From NCBI RefSeq assembly GCF_022682495.2, contig NC_071387.1:200548143-200612142 (forward strand): DNA of 64,000 bases, written 5' to 3'. Shown one piece after another: positions 26,016 through 41,000 of the stretch. Below the pieces are notes generated by a model, which searched no databases, was not told where the DNA came from, and saw nothing but the letters and a program-made list of their open reading frames with translations. The DNA comes from Desmodus rotundus (lineage: Eukaryota > Chordata > Mammalia > Chiroptera > Phyllostomidae). The translations under genes and the position numbers were made by a program. The stretch's first letter is position 1; the number at the start of each line of letters is the position of its first letter.

Positions 26016-29000
26016 CTAAGCAGAAAGAACAGCTCATTAAATAAGTTTCTTTAACCTTAGATAACAGTTTCTTTAAAACCCCTAGTTTTTATCTAAAGTG
26101 TCACATGTGGAAGGGAAAAGAGGTGAATCCTACTCTGAAAGGTTTAATGCTACCCAATGTAGGTTTTATATAAATGTTTATCCTTTTATTCCACAGCATA
26201 TGAAAAAGTTGCTTTCCAGTTTCTTTTAAAATGGTAATTCGATCTTATTGTTATCTAAATGCATTACAAAAAAATCCACATCACCCTATTAAGGAACTAT
26301 GCCCCTTCTATTTATTTAAATTGTAGCTTCTCTAAAGTGGCACCTTAGGTTTGAAAGAAAACATCATTTTAGCCAGGTCAGCAGGACACCTCATTAGTCC
26401 CCCAGGTTCTACCTCTCCCACCAGATTTAGTGTGGGCGAAACTGAACACATTTAAAACCAAGTGTGCTTTGTAACCCCAAGGGATGCAAACAGCCCCAGC
26501 CAGGCCCTGGAAGCTTACTTTGAGGTGAAACAACGCTGCCGGCTGCTGGAGAAAACTCTGTTTGCTATTGGTTCTCGAATACTGAAAAGTATTTTTGGTT
26601 CTTCTGGACTATAGAGCAATGATTCATTATATTCATTTGTTACTGTGAAGAAAGGAAAACAAATTAGCACATTCAGTAACAGCTGGTCACTTAAAAAGTG
26701 CAAAATGAAAAATGGATGCTATCCCCAACTTAACAGCAGTCTGTCCCAAAGGTCCGTTTGGTATCTATCAAGTACCTTGGAACTCACTTTCCCATTTAAA
26801 AAACAAAAAAATGTATAAATCAGGAGTAGGTTCCAAGATTAATCCACAGAAGCTGACATCACTCACAATATGGAAGAAATAGGTATATCTTGGGAAAAAA
26901 AGAAAAAAATCAAAGCTAGTGATTACAAACAGAGGAATTAGTTTATGGCACTCAAAATGGAATTTGAGTTGCCATGGCCCCCTGCCACGTTCTTTTCCAA
27001 AAAGCCCTGTCAAAGAGCTCGTAAGTATAATTGTAAATTAGCAGTCTCGTAAGTGTAACATGCAATCTCAAACAATGACAAGCAACATGCTCTCACTACT
27101 GAAAAGGCCATGATTCAAGGCAGTTTTAAAATCACTGGGACCTGCTTTCTCTTTAACCAGAGGCACATGAGACTTGGCAGGAAAAGCACAAACGGGAAAC
27201 AGTGCTTGAAAGAACGTTTAGCTGAGTCGCACTTTAAAAGACATTACAAGACTGTCAGATAATGTACCTTATTTTCCAACATTTCATTTGAATTACTGGG
27301 TTCTTTTTTTAAAAATCTGATTCACTTGCAAACTTAACGATTTCCCTCTCTGGGAACACAAAGCATGCACTAGCTCTGAAGGCGTACTTCCGGAAGGGGA
27401 ACGTGACTGTGGCTCTAGCATTCACTATGGCTGCTGAGGATAGTCTTCAAAGGAATAACATGCGTTCAGGAAAGCAGTTTATCAAAGGAAAATCAACCAC
27501 TCTCTTTAATATGTACCCTTGAATTAATTTACATACCTGATATAAATTTCTGTTGGTCTATATACATTATGTTTTAAGTTAAATTACATAATGAAGACTC
27601 AATTGCTACGAATGCCCAATTTTCCCTGCTTTCATATAAATTTAATGCAAATACTACCTCATAAGCCACGATTAAAATCATCTTTTAGGTCTCAAATTGA
27701 GAGGAAGAGAGTCCATTTCAGAGAAATGAAAGGAACTTCAGAAACTTAAACCTGTTTGCAAACTATTTTAAAGGCAAACCATCACCCCAAAAAAGGCATT
27801 CTTGTGCAGAAATCAAATATACAGATAAAGGAACTGACACCGTTAAAACACTTTATCGTATATTTCTAAATCATCGATCAATCATTTTAAAGACAACCAA
27901 CGAGAATGAAGTCACCCTGGCCATCCCAAATCCCAGGGTCCGTGTTTATGGGCGGATGACGGCTCTAACCTACATGCGCTGACCACTCGGTGTCTGCATT
28001 TCATTTTGGTTGTGTACCCGAACAAATCCTCACAAAGGTAGGTGAATGCAACCATAAACAAGTTTTGGGGTTTTGTTGTTTGTTAAAATAAGACCTTCAT
28101 ATGAAGGATACCCTTCAACTTAACAAGGACAGCAAGGAGAGCTTTAGTTTGAGGTCTGCACTAGAGGGTCCTGGTAGTGAGTGGACTTTTCAACTTAACA
28201 AGGACAGCAAGGAGAGCTTTAGTTTGAGGTCTGCACTAGAGGGTCCTGGTAGTGAGTGGGCTTTAGGGTGATAGAATTTCCCACGCAAATCAAATTAATG
28301 TGTTTTCAGAACCTAAGAATTCAAATACTTTTTAAAAATAAAATATAAATAACAAATTTGAAGACTCCCCATGTACCAGTGATTTGCTTTCCCTCCCTGG
28401 TGTTACGGCAGAGGAAGTAGAATGGAGAAGTACACACAGTCTTGGCCATAGTTTTTACAGGGGACTTAAGAGTTGGAAAATTTTAGTTTAAGGTAAATAG
28501 TTATAAGCCTAGCAAGTAACATATGTTAAAGCTTCTGTTTCAGAAACTACAGATAAGGCCCACCCTGGCTCCTGGGAAAACAACCGACCTCCTGAGGCGC
28601 TGCTAAAGATTACCGCCTGGGGACAAGTGGAGGCATCCAGGCCACTGTGTTTCAGGGAGGGGCAGACGACCAACTGCCCCTGGGAACAGCTAACTGCCCA
28701 GGACAGCAATGTTTCAGGTTCTTCTACCTGACCCTCCCTGAATCTCAAAACCCCCTCACCACACCTTGTTTATTCCCTGCTATAAAAACCTTGGCCTAGA
28801 AAGAAAAGACAAGATGGTCTGTTAGGGTGTGAACCGGCCATCTTCTCAGATCATCGACCAGCTGAATCAAGCGCCCATACAGATTCAATCCCTGTCTCTG
28901 CTTATTGGGTTTGGTAGTGACAGGCAGCCCAAACTCTGGTGTCTTTTCCGGTTTCATATTCACAGTGAGTCACTGCTTGGTCTGAGACTGGAACCCACAT

Positions 29001-32000
29001 GTACAAATTCCCTGATCAGAATCCTTTCTCCCAACAGGACCAGTTAATCTGAAGTAACTGGGAAGGAGTAGGTAGGAGAAGGACAAACAGAACATTTCAG
29101 TGAACGCAACCATAAGCAATCACAGCTCGGTGAATTTCTCTTCATTCAGAGGATCTTAACCATACACGGAATTTAGGAGTGCATTTCCCATTTTCCAGAT
29201 ACGTATTTTTCTGTATTTTCCTATTCCCCAGGATACATTTGCAAGTTATGCTGTTATTGACCTAGAGGTTCTATTTCATGGTTGGCAAAAATCATAACAT
29301 AAAGTCCAATTTTAAAGTTTTTATTGCTTAAATATATTTAAAGTGATGTTAAAAGCATGTTTGAGTCAAAAAAGTACTGTGCTTTGCTAATCAGACAAGA
29401 ACATGTCACAATAACATCCTAAAATCGATACAGAACTTAAATGAAACCATTAGCAATTTTGATCATTTGCCACTGACCTTTCTCTACCAATTCTCTGTTC
29501 AGTGGAAGACTTACATTTCCTTGTCGTTTTGCTATTGAAAAAAGGGGGAAAATATCTTGATTAAAATGTCTCATATCATATAATAGATAATATCATAAAC
29601 ATATGCACTATGTAGCATTTTATAATGATAATTATAATAGCTATTTTGGTACTCACCAATATTTAAAACATCTTCCACAGCCTGAGTTGCAACCCTGTTA
29701 ATATTGAATGACCTAGAAACAAACACCACATAAATTCTTTGTTTTAATTCTAAAAACATACTAAAAATGAAAAAGGAATAATCTAATTATTATACAAAGA
29801 ACTCAGAAACTATCGAGAAAAACATCAAAAGACAATAGCCACCTCACCCAGTTTAAAAAGTAGGCAAAGTATGTGGACAGTACATAGGCCTTGATGAAAA
29901 AAGGTTTGATCTTACACTTTACAATACAATACAATACAAACTAAAATGAGCTTTTTCTCAAATGTGCAAGGATTACAGACTGATAAGTAGTGTACTGGCA
30001 CAGGTATGGGAAAAGAAGTATTCTCATACATTGATGGGATTATAAAGTTGCAAGGAGTAATTCTGAATTCTGCACTATTCAAATTTAAAATGTACATATT
30101 CAGAAATCCTGTTTTCTGAATATGTACACATGGCTCGCCTCCTCACACAGCCACATCAAAATTACAACTAAGCTATAAAACAACCATCACTCAGAGCCGT
30201 CAGAAATCAAGTTGATTAGAAGTCTAACAACTATAGAACTGAAGAAACCACATCCATGCAGACTGGTAGGAGGGGTAGAGACAGAACAGACTGGTCCCAC
30301 ATCCATGTGTGGTGGATAAAAATTCGGGAGGGATAACTCGGGAGTGAGGAGTTCCAGACCCACACCAGGCCCCTCCGCCCAGGGTTCCAGTGCAAGAAGT
30401 AAGTCCCACAACTTCTGGCTGCAAAAACCAGCAAGTACTGAGTAGGTGGAAGAAACTTGTGGAGTCCCAAGCAGTGCCCCTTAAAAAACCCCACACATGG
30501 ACTTACTCAGAGTCACTCCTTCTGAGCTCCAGCACCAGAGTAGCAATCAGGGGCATACGGGGAGGAACTTTAGTGTCTAGTAGCAAGGCAAGAGCTGGAG
30601 GACAGCTTTCCCCCAGACAGAAAGGCAGGCAGAGGCCACTGTCCCTTTTCTGAGTCCTCTCCCCACAGACCCAGCAGGCAGTTGCTATATCTGAGACTCC
30701 ATCAACATAGCTAACACTGTTTGCCCCACCCTGAAGATCCCAAGACTCCGTCCCACCTGACTTACAGGACCACCCAAGCTATTGACAGGGACTTTTCCAT
30801 ACAAATGGACGGTCTTGGGTCATGCTTCACAACTTCCCCAATCCTCTCAAAGAAGCAACAGCCAGCCTCAGTGAGCCATAGCCCCTATACCCCTTGTTTA
30901 AGTGTCCCAGGCCAGGCACTAGCAACAGCAAGCCTAGATTCATAGCTTGGCTTCACATGGGAATCTCTAAGCCCAGCACACATAGCAGCCATCTCAAACT
31001 GCCATATAGCTCAGGCAGGGTGGCCCTGGGCAGAACACAGGTGGAAGCTGAACTTGGCCTGCACCACCTAGAAAACTCCAAAGGCTGTGCACCCAGTGGA
31101 CAGCTACAAACCACGTCGGAGCACACCACCCTGCCCCTGCACAGCTTGATCTTTACAGAGGGCAGAGCTTGGTTGTCATTGGTCACAGCAGGTCCTTGCA
31201 GCTGACGGGCCTGGGTAAATCCCTCCCATTGACCTGCCACAGCAACCGAGGCTCAACTGCAAGAGGAGGGTGTACTCAGTCCACACGAAGGGTGCACCTC
31301 AAGTACCCAGCTTGGGTGATAGGGGAGGTTGTGCCATTGGACCCTACAGGACACCTGCTACATTAGGCCACTCTATCAAGAGTCAAAACAGCTCTACCCA
31401 ATACATCCAAACAAACACAGGGAGGCTGCCAAAACAAGGAGACAAAGAAACATGTCCCAAATGAAAGAATAGATCAAAACTCCAGAAAAGGAGCTAAGTG
31501 AAATGGAGAGAAGCAATCTATCAGATGCAGAGTTCAAAACACTGGTTATAAAGATGCTCGAGGAACTTAGTGAGGACCTCAACAGCATGAAAAAGATCCA
31601 GTCAGAAACAAAGGATACACTAATTAAAATAAAGTACAATTTACAGGGAAACAACAGTAGAGTAAATAAGGCTGAGAATCGAATCAATGACTTGGAACAT
31701 AAGGAAGCAAAAAACCAATCAGAACAACAAGAAGAAAAAAGAATCCAAAAAAATTAGGATCGTGTAAGCAGCCTGTGGGACAACTTTAAGGATTCCAACA
31801 TTCACATCATAGGGGTGCCAGAAGGAAAAGAGAAAGCAAGAAATGGGAAATACATTTGAAAAAATAATGAAAGAGAACTTCCCTAATTTGGTGAAGGAAA
31901 CAGACATGCAAGTCCAGGGAGCACAGAGTCCCAAACACGATGGATGCAAAGAGGCCCACTCCAAGACACATTATAATAAAAACGCCAAAGGTTAAAGACA

Positions 32001-35000
32001 GAGTGTCCTAAAAGCAGCAAGAGAAAAGCAGGTAGTTACTTACAGGGGAGTTCCCATAAGGCTGTCAGCTGATTTCTCAAAAGAAACTTCGCAAGCTAGA
32101 AGGGACTGGCAAGAAATATTCAAAGTCATGAAAAGCAGGGACCTACAGCCAAGATTGCTCTACCCAGCAAAGCTATCATTTAGAACCAAAGGGCGGATAA
32201 AGAGCTTCCTATACAAGAAAAAACTAAAGGAGTTCATCATCACCAAACCATTATTACATGAAATGTTAAAGGGATTTATTTAAGAAAAAGAAGATCAAAA
32301 TTATGAACAACAAAATGGTAATACTTACATATCATCAATTGATTATAAAAAACTAAGCAAACAAGAAGAACAGAGAGTCATGGCAACAGAGAGCACTGAG
32401 ATGGGAGGGGGATGGAGGAATGGCTGGAGAGGTGAGAGGACAAATAGGTAGTTACATAATAGCGATGGGGATGTAAGGTACATATAGGAAATGGAGAAGC
32501 CAAAGACTTATACACATGACCCATGGACATGAACAATGGTGTGGGGATTACCTAAGGGAGTGGGGAGGAATGGGTGGAGGTGGAGTAAAGGGGGAAAAAT
32601 CAGGACAACTGTAAGAGCATAATCAATAAATTGTAATTTAAAAAATGAACGTATTCAATCTAGTAATTTATCCTAAAATATACTTGCATATATAATGCAC
32701 AAAGACATATACAAGGATATTTACTGAAGTATTTTACTGAAGTAAAATGTTTATAATAGCAAAACTCATGTTTATATGTAGCAACAGGAAGCTGGTTAAA
32801 TAAATTATGGCAACTCAGCAGAGTACTACATATATATTAAAGGAAATAAAATAGAACTAACTACATGTGCTGATATACAGAGATAACCAAGATCTTAGGT
32901 TAAAAAACCAAAGGTATTATATGGTATATATGTATATTTTTAACATGTGTATTTCTTTAAATCATAAAATAGCTTCCTTAAAGGTGAGAAATCCTTTGCC
33001 AATATAATGCCTTACTTAACCACTTAAAGAAATACATTAACACAAATATGAATGACTTTTAAAAGTTGCTCTGTCCTGGGGGTCTATGAAGATGCTTAAG
33101 GAAAGGTGGGTTTTTTTAATCATCTAGGAAACAGAATTATTCTGCTGCCTCTCAGTCTTCTCACCTGGCATCAGCAGACAATGCTAATGAAAAGGAGAAA
33201 CATAATGAGTCACAGAGCTCTAACCTCATTCAGTGACTCTTCCCTTTTTCTAAGACGGGTGTAACAAACACTCCATATACCTTCACAAACCAACATTCCT
33301 CACATTTGGAGAAATGTGAAAATATTGTGAACATTCTCTTCAGAAAAAGGCAGAAACGCAAATTTTTACATTAAGAACTTGGAGTGATTCACAAACCAAA
33401 TCCCTCTGCTACAAAAATCTGGCCCTTCTTATTCTATCATTCACCATTCTGCCCCCTAATTTCTCATTCTGATCACACCAAGCTCATTCTGGCCTGCGTA
33501 CCTTTGCTCTTACTTATTATTTGGTAAGAAAGCAAAATAGTTTAAGTGTCCTCGGTTTCTTGTTTAGTATAGAGTTTTCAGTGTCACACACTATGAGACA
33601 TAAAGCACTTCGGTCACTGTCAATACCTGGCCCATGGCAAGGAAGCACCACAAAATGAAAATGTCAAATGAGGGGGAATGTGTAAGTTACATTCTAATTC
33701 CTGTGAATATCCACCTTATTGGAAGACACTGTTTTAAAATTATATTTTAAATCTAAATGTCACATAAGTATTAAGTATGTTCATTAGAATTAAAATATAT
33801 AAAGGGCAAAAGATTTTAGTAACTATTAATGTAGTTAAGATTTGACTAAAGAAGAAGGCTAAAGAGACTCGCTGTAATATTTCCACATTTCTTTTATTAG
33901 GAATATCACATTCCTATTATTAGGGATACTACACACCAACCCAAACCAAGTCCTCCGAATTGTAATTAAATTAAGACCAATTTCCTGTGGTTAGAACTTG
34001 GGTCTCAGCCAGTTCACATCAGAGACAGACTGTGTGACTAAGCAGGCGTTAGAGCTAGCACAGGACATTTTTTCCCACAACCTTCACCATTCTAAGAGTT
34101 CCCGTTAGAAATCAGATGCACCTTGTGCTAAAGACAACCAAACTGAAAGACAAACTGGGTCCATGTCTTCATCAGCTAGTAAAACTCTGTTCACTTACCA
34201 ACACCTCCTCACCCTTATTCCAGTCTGCTAGGAGAGAATGCATGGAGGAGGACGACTGGGGGCAGTCTCGAGAACAGAAACAGAAATGGAAACGTGTGAT
34301 CTCCCAGTGTATGTCGCAAATCACGGTCCACAGTGGGAAGGGGACTGAGACGATACCGCAACGATTGATACAGAGACAGCTGCTCTACAACATAGCCCCT
34401 AGCCCTGTGTCCTGTGGAAGAAGTTTTGGAAATGCACACAGGCTCTGTGAGTTCCAGCGAAAGGAATGAGAGTGGGCGGCCCGGACAGCACTCCTCAGCC
34501 TGCTCCCAAACCTCCCACCGTGACCTGCCTGCTTTCCCGCCTTCTGAGACTTGATGTGAATGAGCACAGCGACCTCAGGAGCTGTGTTTAAGGGATGGCA
34601 GAGCTGCAGGATGGAAGGAGTCTGGCTCCCTGACTCACTACTTGGAGGACAGCCACCTGCTAATTAGGAACGCCCACTCAGACTTTACAAGAACAAGAAA
34701 TAAACTTCTACTGTGTTAAGCCACTAAGAGTGGGGGTCACAACCAGCTTACCCTAAGTATATTACACATTTCCACATTTCATATGCAAAGCAAGGGCTGA
34801 GAAGGTCACATAGCAAAACAAACTTTTATCTATCTATATCAAGAATGAAAAGAATAAAGGAAACAGGCTATCCTTTCCTTCCCAGTGATTTCTCAGGGGT
34901 ATACAGTTCAGTTAAATCTAGAATTTAAATCCTGCCTTCACCATTTATTAGCCACGTGTCTTCGGGCAGTCAGTTTAACTTCTGAGACGCTTTACTGATC

Positions 35001-38000
35001 TAGTCTCCTAGTTCCAGAGTATTTGAGAAATTAAATAATATACTTAGCTCAGGACAAAGAAAATGCTCAGAAATGGTGGAGTGAGGAGATAAAATTATTA
35101 ACATATAGAACCGCTTTCCTTAGCCCTCAGGATTCTTTTCTCTCTCCATTTTCTGAAGAGAAAAAGGACAAAAGATGAATGCAAAGTACAATCAGTGGTG
35201 GGAGGGCAAGGGTGGAACATGGTAGAAGTAATAAGCAAGAGGCTTCGGGCTGAGCAAGTGAAGACACTGAGTAACCAAGGTGACAGGGACAGCTTACAGT
35301 TAGTGAGAGGAAGTTCTATAGCAGAGCACAGGAAACAATAGGAGACTTTAGTAAGCAACACAGAAACACAGAAAAGACCAAAATTCTAATCTAAGCCATA
35401 CTTCTCCAAATGCAACATCAACAGAGGACTCAACTATCAGGTGTGCGGCAGCCGGGTGGGGGGCGTGCACTTTACAACATAATGGCTCTTATTCTTTACG
35501 CTCTTCTCAGTGCTGAAAGGCTGAAAACTAAAACTATCAAAATTACACACACACACACACACACACAGCAGAAGTCAGAGCCCCCTGCCTTTTGCATACA
35601 TAAGCATATTTCTCCAAGACTGGTCGAGTTTACCTTGAGAGTTCTTCAGTACAGCCTAGTGACTCATCTTTCCCCTGTGTGACCTCCATTTAAAGCTGGC
35701 AGCGAAAAAGGCACTGGCTTTATAGTCAAGCCCATCTATGCCTGTGTCCAGATTATGACACTTGCGTGACCTCAGCCTAATTATTTGTCCTAAGCCTCAA
35801 TTTCTTCCTTTACAAAACAGGGATACTGCTACTTTCTTGCAGAACTTCTATAAGGATTACAGTCTATGTATAAAAAGTACCTAGCCTAGTATACTCAAAG
35901 TAGCAGGGGCTAAGTAACTGATAGTTTGCATTATTATTACAAAATATAACAGAACCACAGAAGTTCAGAGGATCAAGTGATCTCACTTATCCGTTTCGTT
36001 TCTCTTGTTCCACAGAAAAGAAAACTTCTACACGGTGACAAAGCCAGTCAGTGGTTTAGCCAGGCCTCTTAACTCCCAGGCCAGCTCTTTTCAGTTATGC
36101 CATTTTGCCCATTTCCAAACGATGAGAATACCAGGAGATGAAAAGGGAAAGGATCTGGAAAACCATTTCTAATTCTCAATCCAGTTTCCAACAAGTAACA
36201 CATCACGTTGAGCAGAAAGAACAACGTCATGATAAATTAAACCTAATTTTAATGTTTTCAATTTATAAGATGGTTACAAAAAAATTTATAGCATATATGA
36301 TTAAATTTATCATTTCAAACAATTATTAGAAAAATCATTTTAGAAACATAGTTCTCACTGGCCCTCAGGAAAATAGGATATTAACCAATCTTTTTAAAGG
36401 ATACTTCCCATTTTTTCCCAAAGGTTCATTTATTTGGCTACAGCTAGGATTGTTTTTTAAAGATGTTAAGTTACTGAATACTTATGAATTAGGAGGTATG
36501 TCTGAAAATTACTTCCAAATAATACGGGATGGAAGGGGCTACAGGGGAACAGAGGGAACAAGACCGAACATGCACTGATAACTACTGAGTCTGGCTAACG
36601 AGCACACAGGCCTCTTGTATATATTTAAAATTTTGCACAATAAAAAGTTTTAAAAACTAATGCTGAAAAATAGGAAATAAAACTCCACTTCAAACTATTC
36701 AAACTTAAGATCACAATTTGATAAGCACTATTTGTGAGTATGCAATCATTTATCCAAAAAAAATCTGCATGAATATGTACTAGGTATTATGCTATGCATG
36801 CAAAAAAATTAAGCAGGAAAAAAGACAACCACTAGTCACTATCCTGAACGCCTCGAGTTGCTCAAACTTGGATATCAGCTTACTAGATAACTAGGAATGC
36901 GGTACGTGCCATGGAAAAAGCGCTGGGATTAATTATGCTTATGAAAGGAACTAGGTCTAATTAAAGTTCTCCTACAGAGAGTGACATTTGAAGACTGGAC
37001 TTTTCAGCTGGTGGACAGAAAGTGGAGTGTGTCCAAGCACTCAATGCAGAAAGAAGATGCATTGAGCAAAAACAAAAAGCCCAGAGAGAACACGACTTGT
37101 GCGGAGAATTGCAAGTAGCCTGCAGTGCGTCCAGTGTGCTGATTGGTGGGTTAGGGCAGAGCAGTAATAGGCTGGAAAGTACCTTAGGTCCTAGTTAAAG
37201 GACCTAAGTCATCTGAACAGAGTTAGGAGTCAATGAAAGTTTTAAAGCACAGAAGGGGTGGAATCTTATTTTATCTGCACTTCAGAAATACTAGTTTGTT
37301 GCTGGTATGGATGACAGCCTTAAAGGGTGAGGCACAAAGAATATTCACTAAAAAGATAGGAGTCTGGGCCAAAGAAACGGCAGTAGGAACTAAAAGAGGG
37401 GGTGAGGACTTCAGAAATGCCACTGTCTGGATTTAGAGCCTGGTATGTGGAGAGGGGAAAACAGGGAGACTCGAATGTACCAGCAAGGTTTGAAAGAAAA
37501 ATGTTTTTTCTCTAGAGCATGAACTTACCATAAGCAGTAAAACTATTAAGCAATTCAAGGAACACAGGCAGAAAAACCAAAGACAATACATTCAGGGTTT
37601 TTTTAAAGATTTTATTTATTTGTTTTTAAAGAGAAGAAGGGATAGAAAGAGGGAGAGAATCATCAATGTGTGGTTGCCTCTCACGTACTCCCTACTGGGG
37701 ACCTGGCCTGCAACCCAGGCATGTGCCCTGACTGGGAATCAAACCAGCAACCCTTTGGTTCACAGGCCAGCACTCAATCCACTGACCACATCAGCCAGGG
37801 ATTTTTTTTTTTTTTTAAGATTTTATTTATTTTTAGAGAGAGGGGAATGGAGGGAGAGAGGGAAACACCAATGTGTTGTTGCCTCTCATGTGCCCCCTAC
37901 TGGGGACCTGGCCTGCAACTCAGGTATTTGTCCTGACTGGGAATCGACCCAGCAGCCCTTTGGTTCACAGGCCAGCACTCAATCCATTGAGCCACACCAG

Positions 38001-41000
38001 CCAGGGCATACATTTTTAAATGTACTAAATTTGAAAAACTATGACCAATTTATCTACTAGGTAATTTGAAAATATGATCTGTGCTCAAGAGAGAAGACTG
38101 CTACAGACAGAAGCCTGGGAGGCATCCCCACGTGTGCTAGGAAGCGATATCCAGAAAGAGGTTACAGGATAAACCTGGTTAGACCTTTAACAATGGACAA
38201 AAATCCAACAGGTGGCTTCTGTATTGTACATTGTTTTCATTTCTTTATTATTATTGAAAATACCCTTCATTTTAAAAATATGTAGTACCAAAAAACATCT
38301 CTCTTTTTTTTTCTGTTTAAAAATCGAGTGAGGTAGGCTAAATCATGACCAAACAATGACCACAGCTAGGCTGCGCTTTGGTCTAAGAAGTCAAGGCAAG
38401 GCTCCCAGACCCCATCCACGAATGCAGCAGAAACGCAGCCAAACACCATACCCCGGCTCCCTCCAGTGCCCCAGGGGCCTTAGACAGGCGGGTATGAGGT
38501 AATGAGGAAGGCACATTACTTAAGATGTTTCACAGAAGTTGATAAGCAGTATCCCAAGTTACTCACCAGGCCTTTGATCCTGTTCCAGTACACAAATTGA
38601 GCCCTGAGCTCTTCTGTTTTTCCCACGGACCATCATCAACTGAAATCTCATAGTAGGAAGCCCTATGAATTGAGAATATAAAACTGGATTTGCTGAACTT
38701 AAGGCTCACGGTAAATACGACAAATACAGTCTTTTTCAGAACTGATGAAATCTAAGTGGGCCAGCCTGACTTGGACATCCCCTAGTAGGCACTCACATCA
38801 TGATGCTAATTTAATATTCAGTAAAGAAAAAAGAATTCTGCATGTCTGCATCCCTCTCTCATCTACATGTCCCTTTCTATCAATACTTAGACATTTCAAA
38901 CGGGCTTCTTCTAAATTTTTACCTAGCATTGCCACTGCTGCTTTTATGGCCTCTAACATATACAGAGCCTTATTTCAGAATTCGAAAAAAAAAAACCCAT
39001 TGTTCAGTGAGTCGCTTGGTAGCTAGTCCTTGATATATTTAAGTCTATATATAATCCTTCAAGTTACCAAGAGTTTCTGCTAAATTTTTGTTGAGTACAT
39101 ACTATTGTGCCTTTTGAATTGGTAGTAAGCTAACAAGTTCTACGGAAAAATCTCAACCAGTACTGAACTAGTGGGCAAAACTAGAGATAAAACTAAAACT
39201 GTAATTTCTTTAAGGATTTATATTTCTTAGAGTATTTCACAAAATGAAATCAAATGGGTTTTCTAACACCAGCAAAAATGATACTACTCTTTAATTGCAT
39301 GAAAGAATAAATGATTTGCAGCTATTCAAAGAACTTTTCAAACACGTAAGAGCCAATTTTGTAAATTATATCTTAAAGTAATGGTGTCACTAATCAATAC
39401 TAGGTTATTTTTCTCTAGCAAATAAAAAGGTTAAAATAAACCCTGAATAAAATATGGCTTTTCAAAACAATAAATTATGAAATATATTTGCAAACACTAA
39501 CACTTAATGGACAACTTAACTCTTATTCTAACCCTTTCAATTTCTCCTGGCAAGCTCTGCATCTGTGAAGGTTTTCCATGATACAACTCCTTTTCATTTT
39601 TTTCTCTGAACTCAGCATTCTTCATAAAAGTAAAAAATAGCAGGCTTAACATTCACATTTAATCTACTTCATAGCTTTACTATGCCTTCTTAGAAAATTA
39701 GTAATTTTAGTCACATTAGGAGCCTGTTAAATGAGTGGAATGGCTGCTACTATGACAGAATGACATAAAAACAGGGATTAGCAGTTAGTGGCGACAAAGG
39801 AGCAAAGGTGGAGAGAAGTAACAGTCAGGTGAGAGATGTTAAGCCCAAAACAGTTAGCAAATTTAGTGTCATTGTCTCATGCAGGTTTAGCAAGATAAGT
39901 CACCTCAGACTTTTTGTTTCAGGGGAATTATTTTTTAAGGCAGCAACAAAACTCACAGTCCCTTTAGAGTGGGTATACTTCTTCTTAAATTGTCCACTGC
40001 CACAGCCCAAGAATAAGACATTCTAGGTTAGAACAAATAGGAGAAAAGAAAAAATATTGGGCTTTTAAAATGTTCTTAAATCTAAGAACATTATAAATGA
40101 GGCAGGTATAATATTGCTGCACTTGCTATGTTCCAAGCAAAGCACCAAAGTTTTCGGGTCCTAGTGAAGCCTAACACAGGATCTGGAACCAGAAATACTA
40201 GCTTTATGTGCCGGTTCTGATGCTAACTAACTCTGTGACCTTGGCCAAGGTATCTGAACTCTACAGACCTCACCCTCAATTTCTCCACCAGCAGATACAA
40301 CTGCCTTCCTCAGGGCTGTTTTGAGCACGTCTGTGATCACGCGCACAGTGCCCGCCACACAGCAGGCATCCAGCAAGCGTTCCCATCTCCTTTGTGCCCA
40401 AGGGTCTATGCTGTAGAACCTTTTTTAAAAAAAGCTCTGGTGTCTTCAACTGTGAAACCTCGTCTAATAGCACCCGAAGACAACCCACCGCTGTCCTTCC
40501 TCAGTGAAGAGGGAAGGTGAGGCGTCAGAGAGCACAAGCAGCAGCAGCATCAGGTATTATTTAGGAGATGGACCCACCAAATCTCTACACCACAGAGAAT
40601 AAAAGCGTTCAATCTAAACACTCCTACTGGGACGTCACTGAATGCCCAAAGTCTACCAATTTATCCCAGTTTCCCTCCTTTTATAAGTTATTTAATTTTT
40701 TGGTAAGTACAAATTATAAGCAATGGTAGCAGAAGCTCTCAGAGGTTACAACCTTTAAAATATACAAACAAAATAATATAAGCCATCAAATGGCCCCCCT
40801 AGAATAAAAACATAAACTCATAAAACATTTCTATCTTTGTCATCTATTTATTTACATAGATGACAATATCTACTTATTTTAATAGACTTTCTCCAATCTC
40901 ATTTAAGGTTGTTAAATCTCTCTTCTCTGTCTTATGTCTTTAGCAATAAAAACTAGATTACATTACTAATTAGTTACATTTTCTTCCTTCTCTCTTCTAT

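Larger units (their letters stand above)
26643..29477 (-). other. NADK2: NADK2 intron 10
   Basis: Contains a 75-bp tandem duplication (28116-28265) and an LTR-like fragment (28525-29040). Otherwise unique-looking AT-rich sequence. Confidence 0.8.
29713..38566 (-). other. NADK2: NADK2 intron 8
   Basis: 8.9 kb. It contains HAL1 copy 1, old LINE-1 pieces (32680-32965 and 36500-36660), a MaLR-type LTR (34540-34770), two MIR copies, an (AC)n tract and two tandem VES SINEs (37597-38007). Confidence 0.8.

Noticed and set aside
28116..28265. CRISPR-like direct repeats
   Set aside because: Two directly adjacent 75-bp units with no spacers in a mammalian intron; a simple tandem duplication.
37620..38060. 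146-codon frame with repeated motif
   Set aside because: It is two reverse VES SINEs read through; the repeated peptide is the SINE itself.
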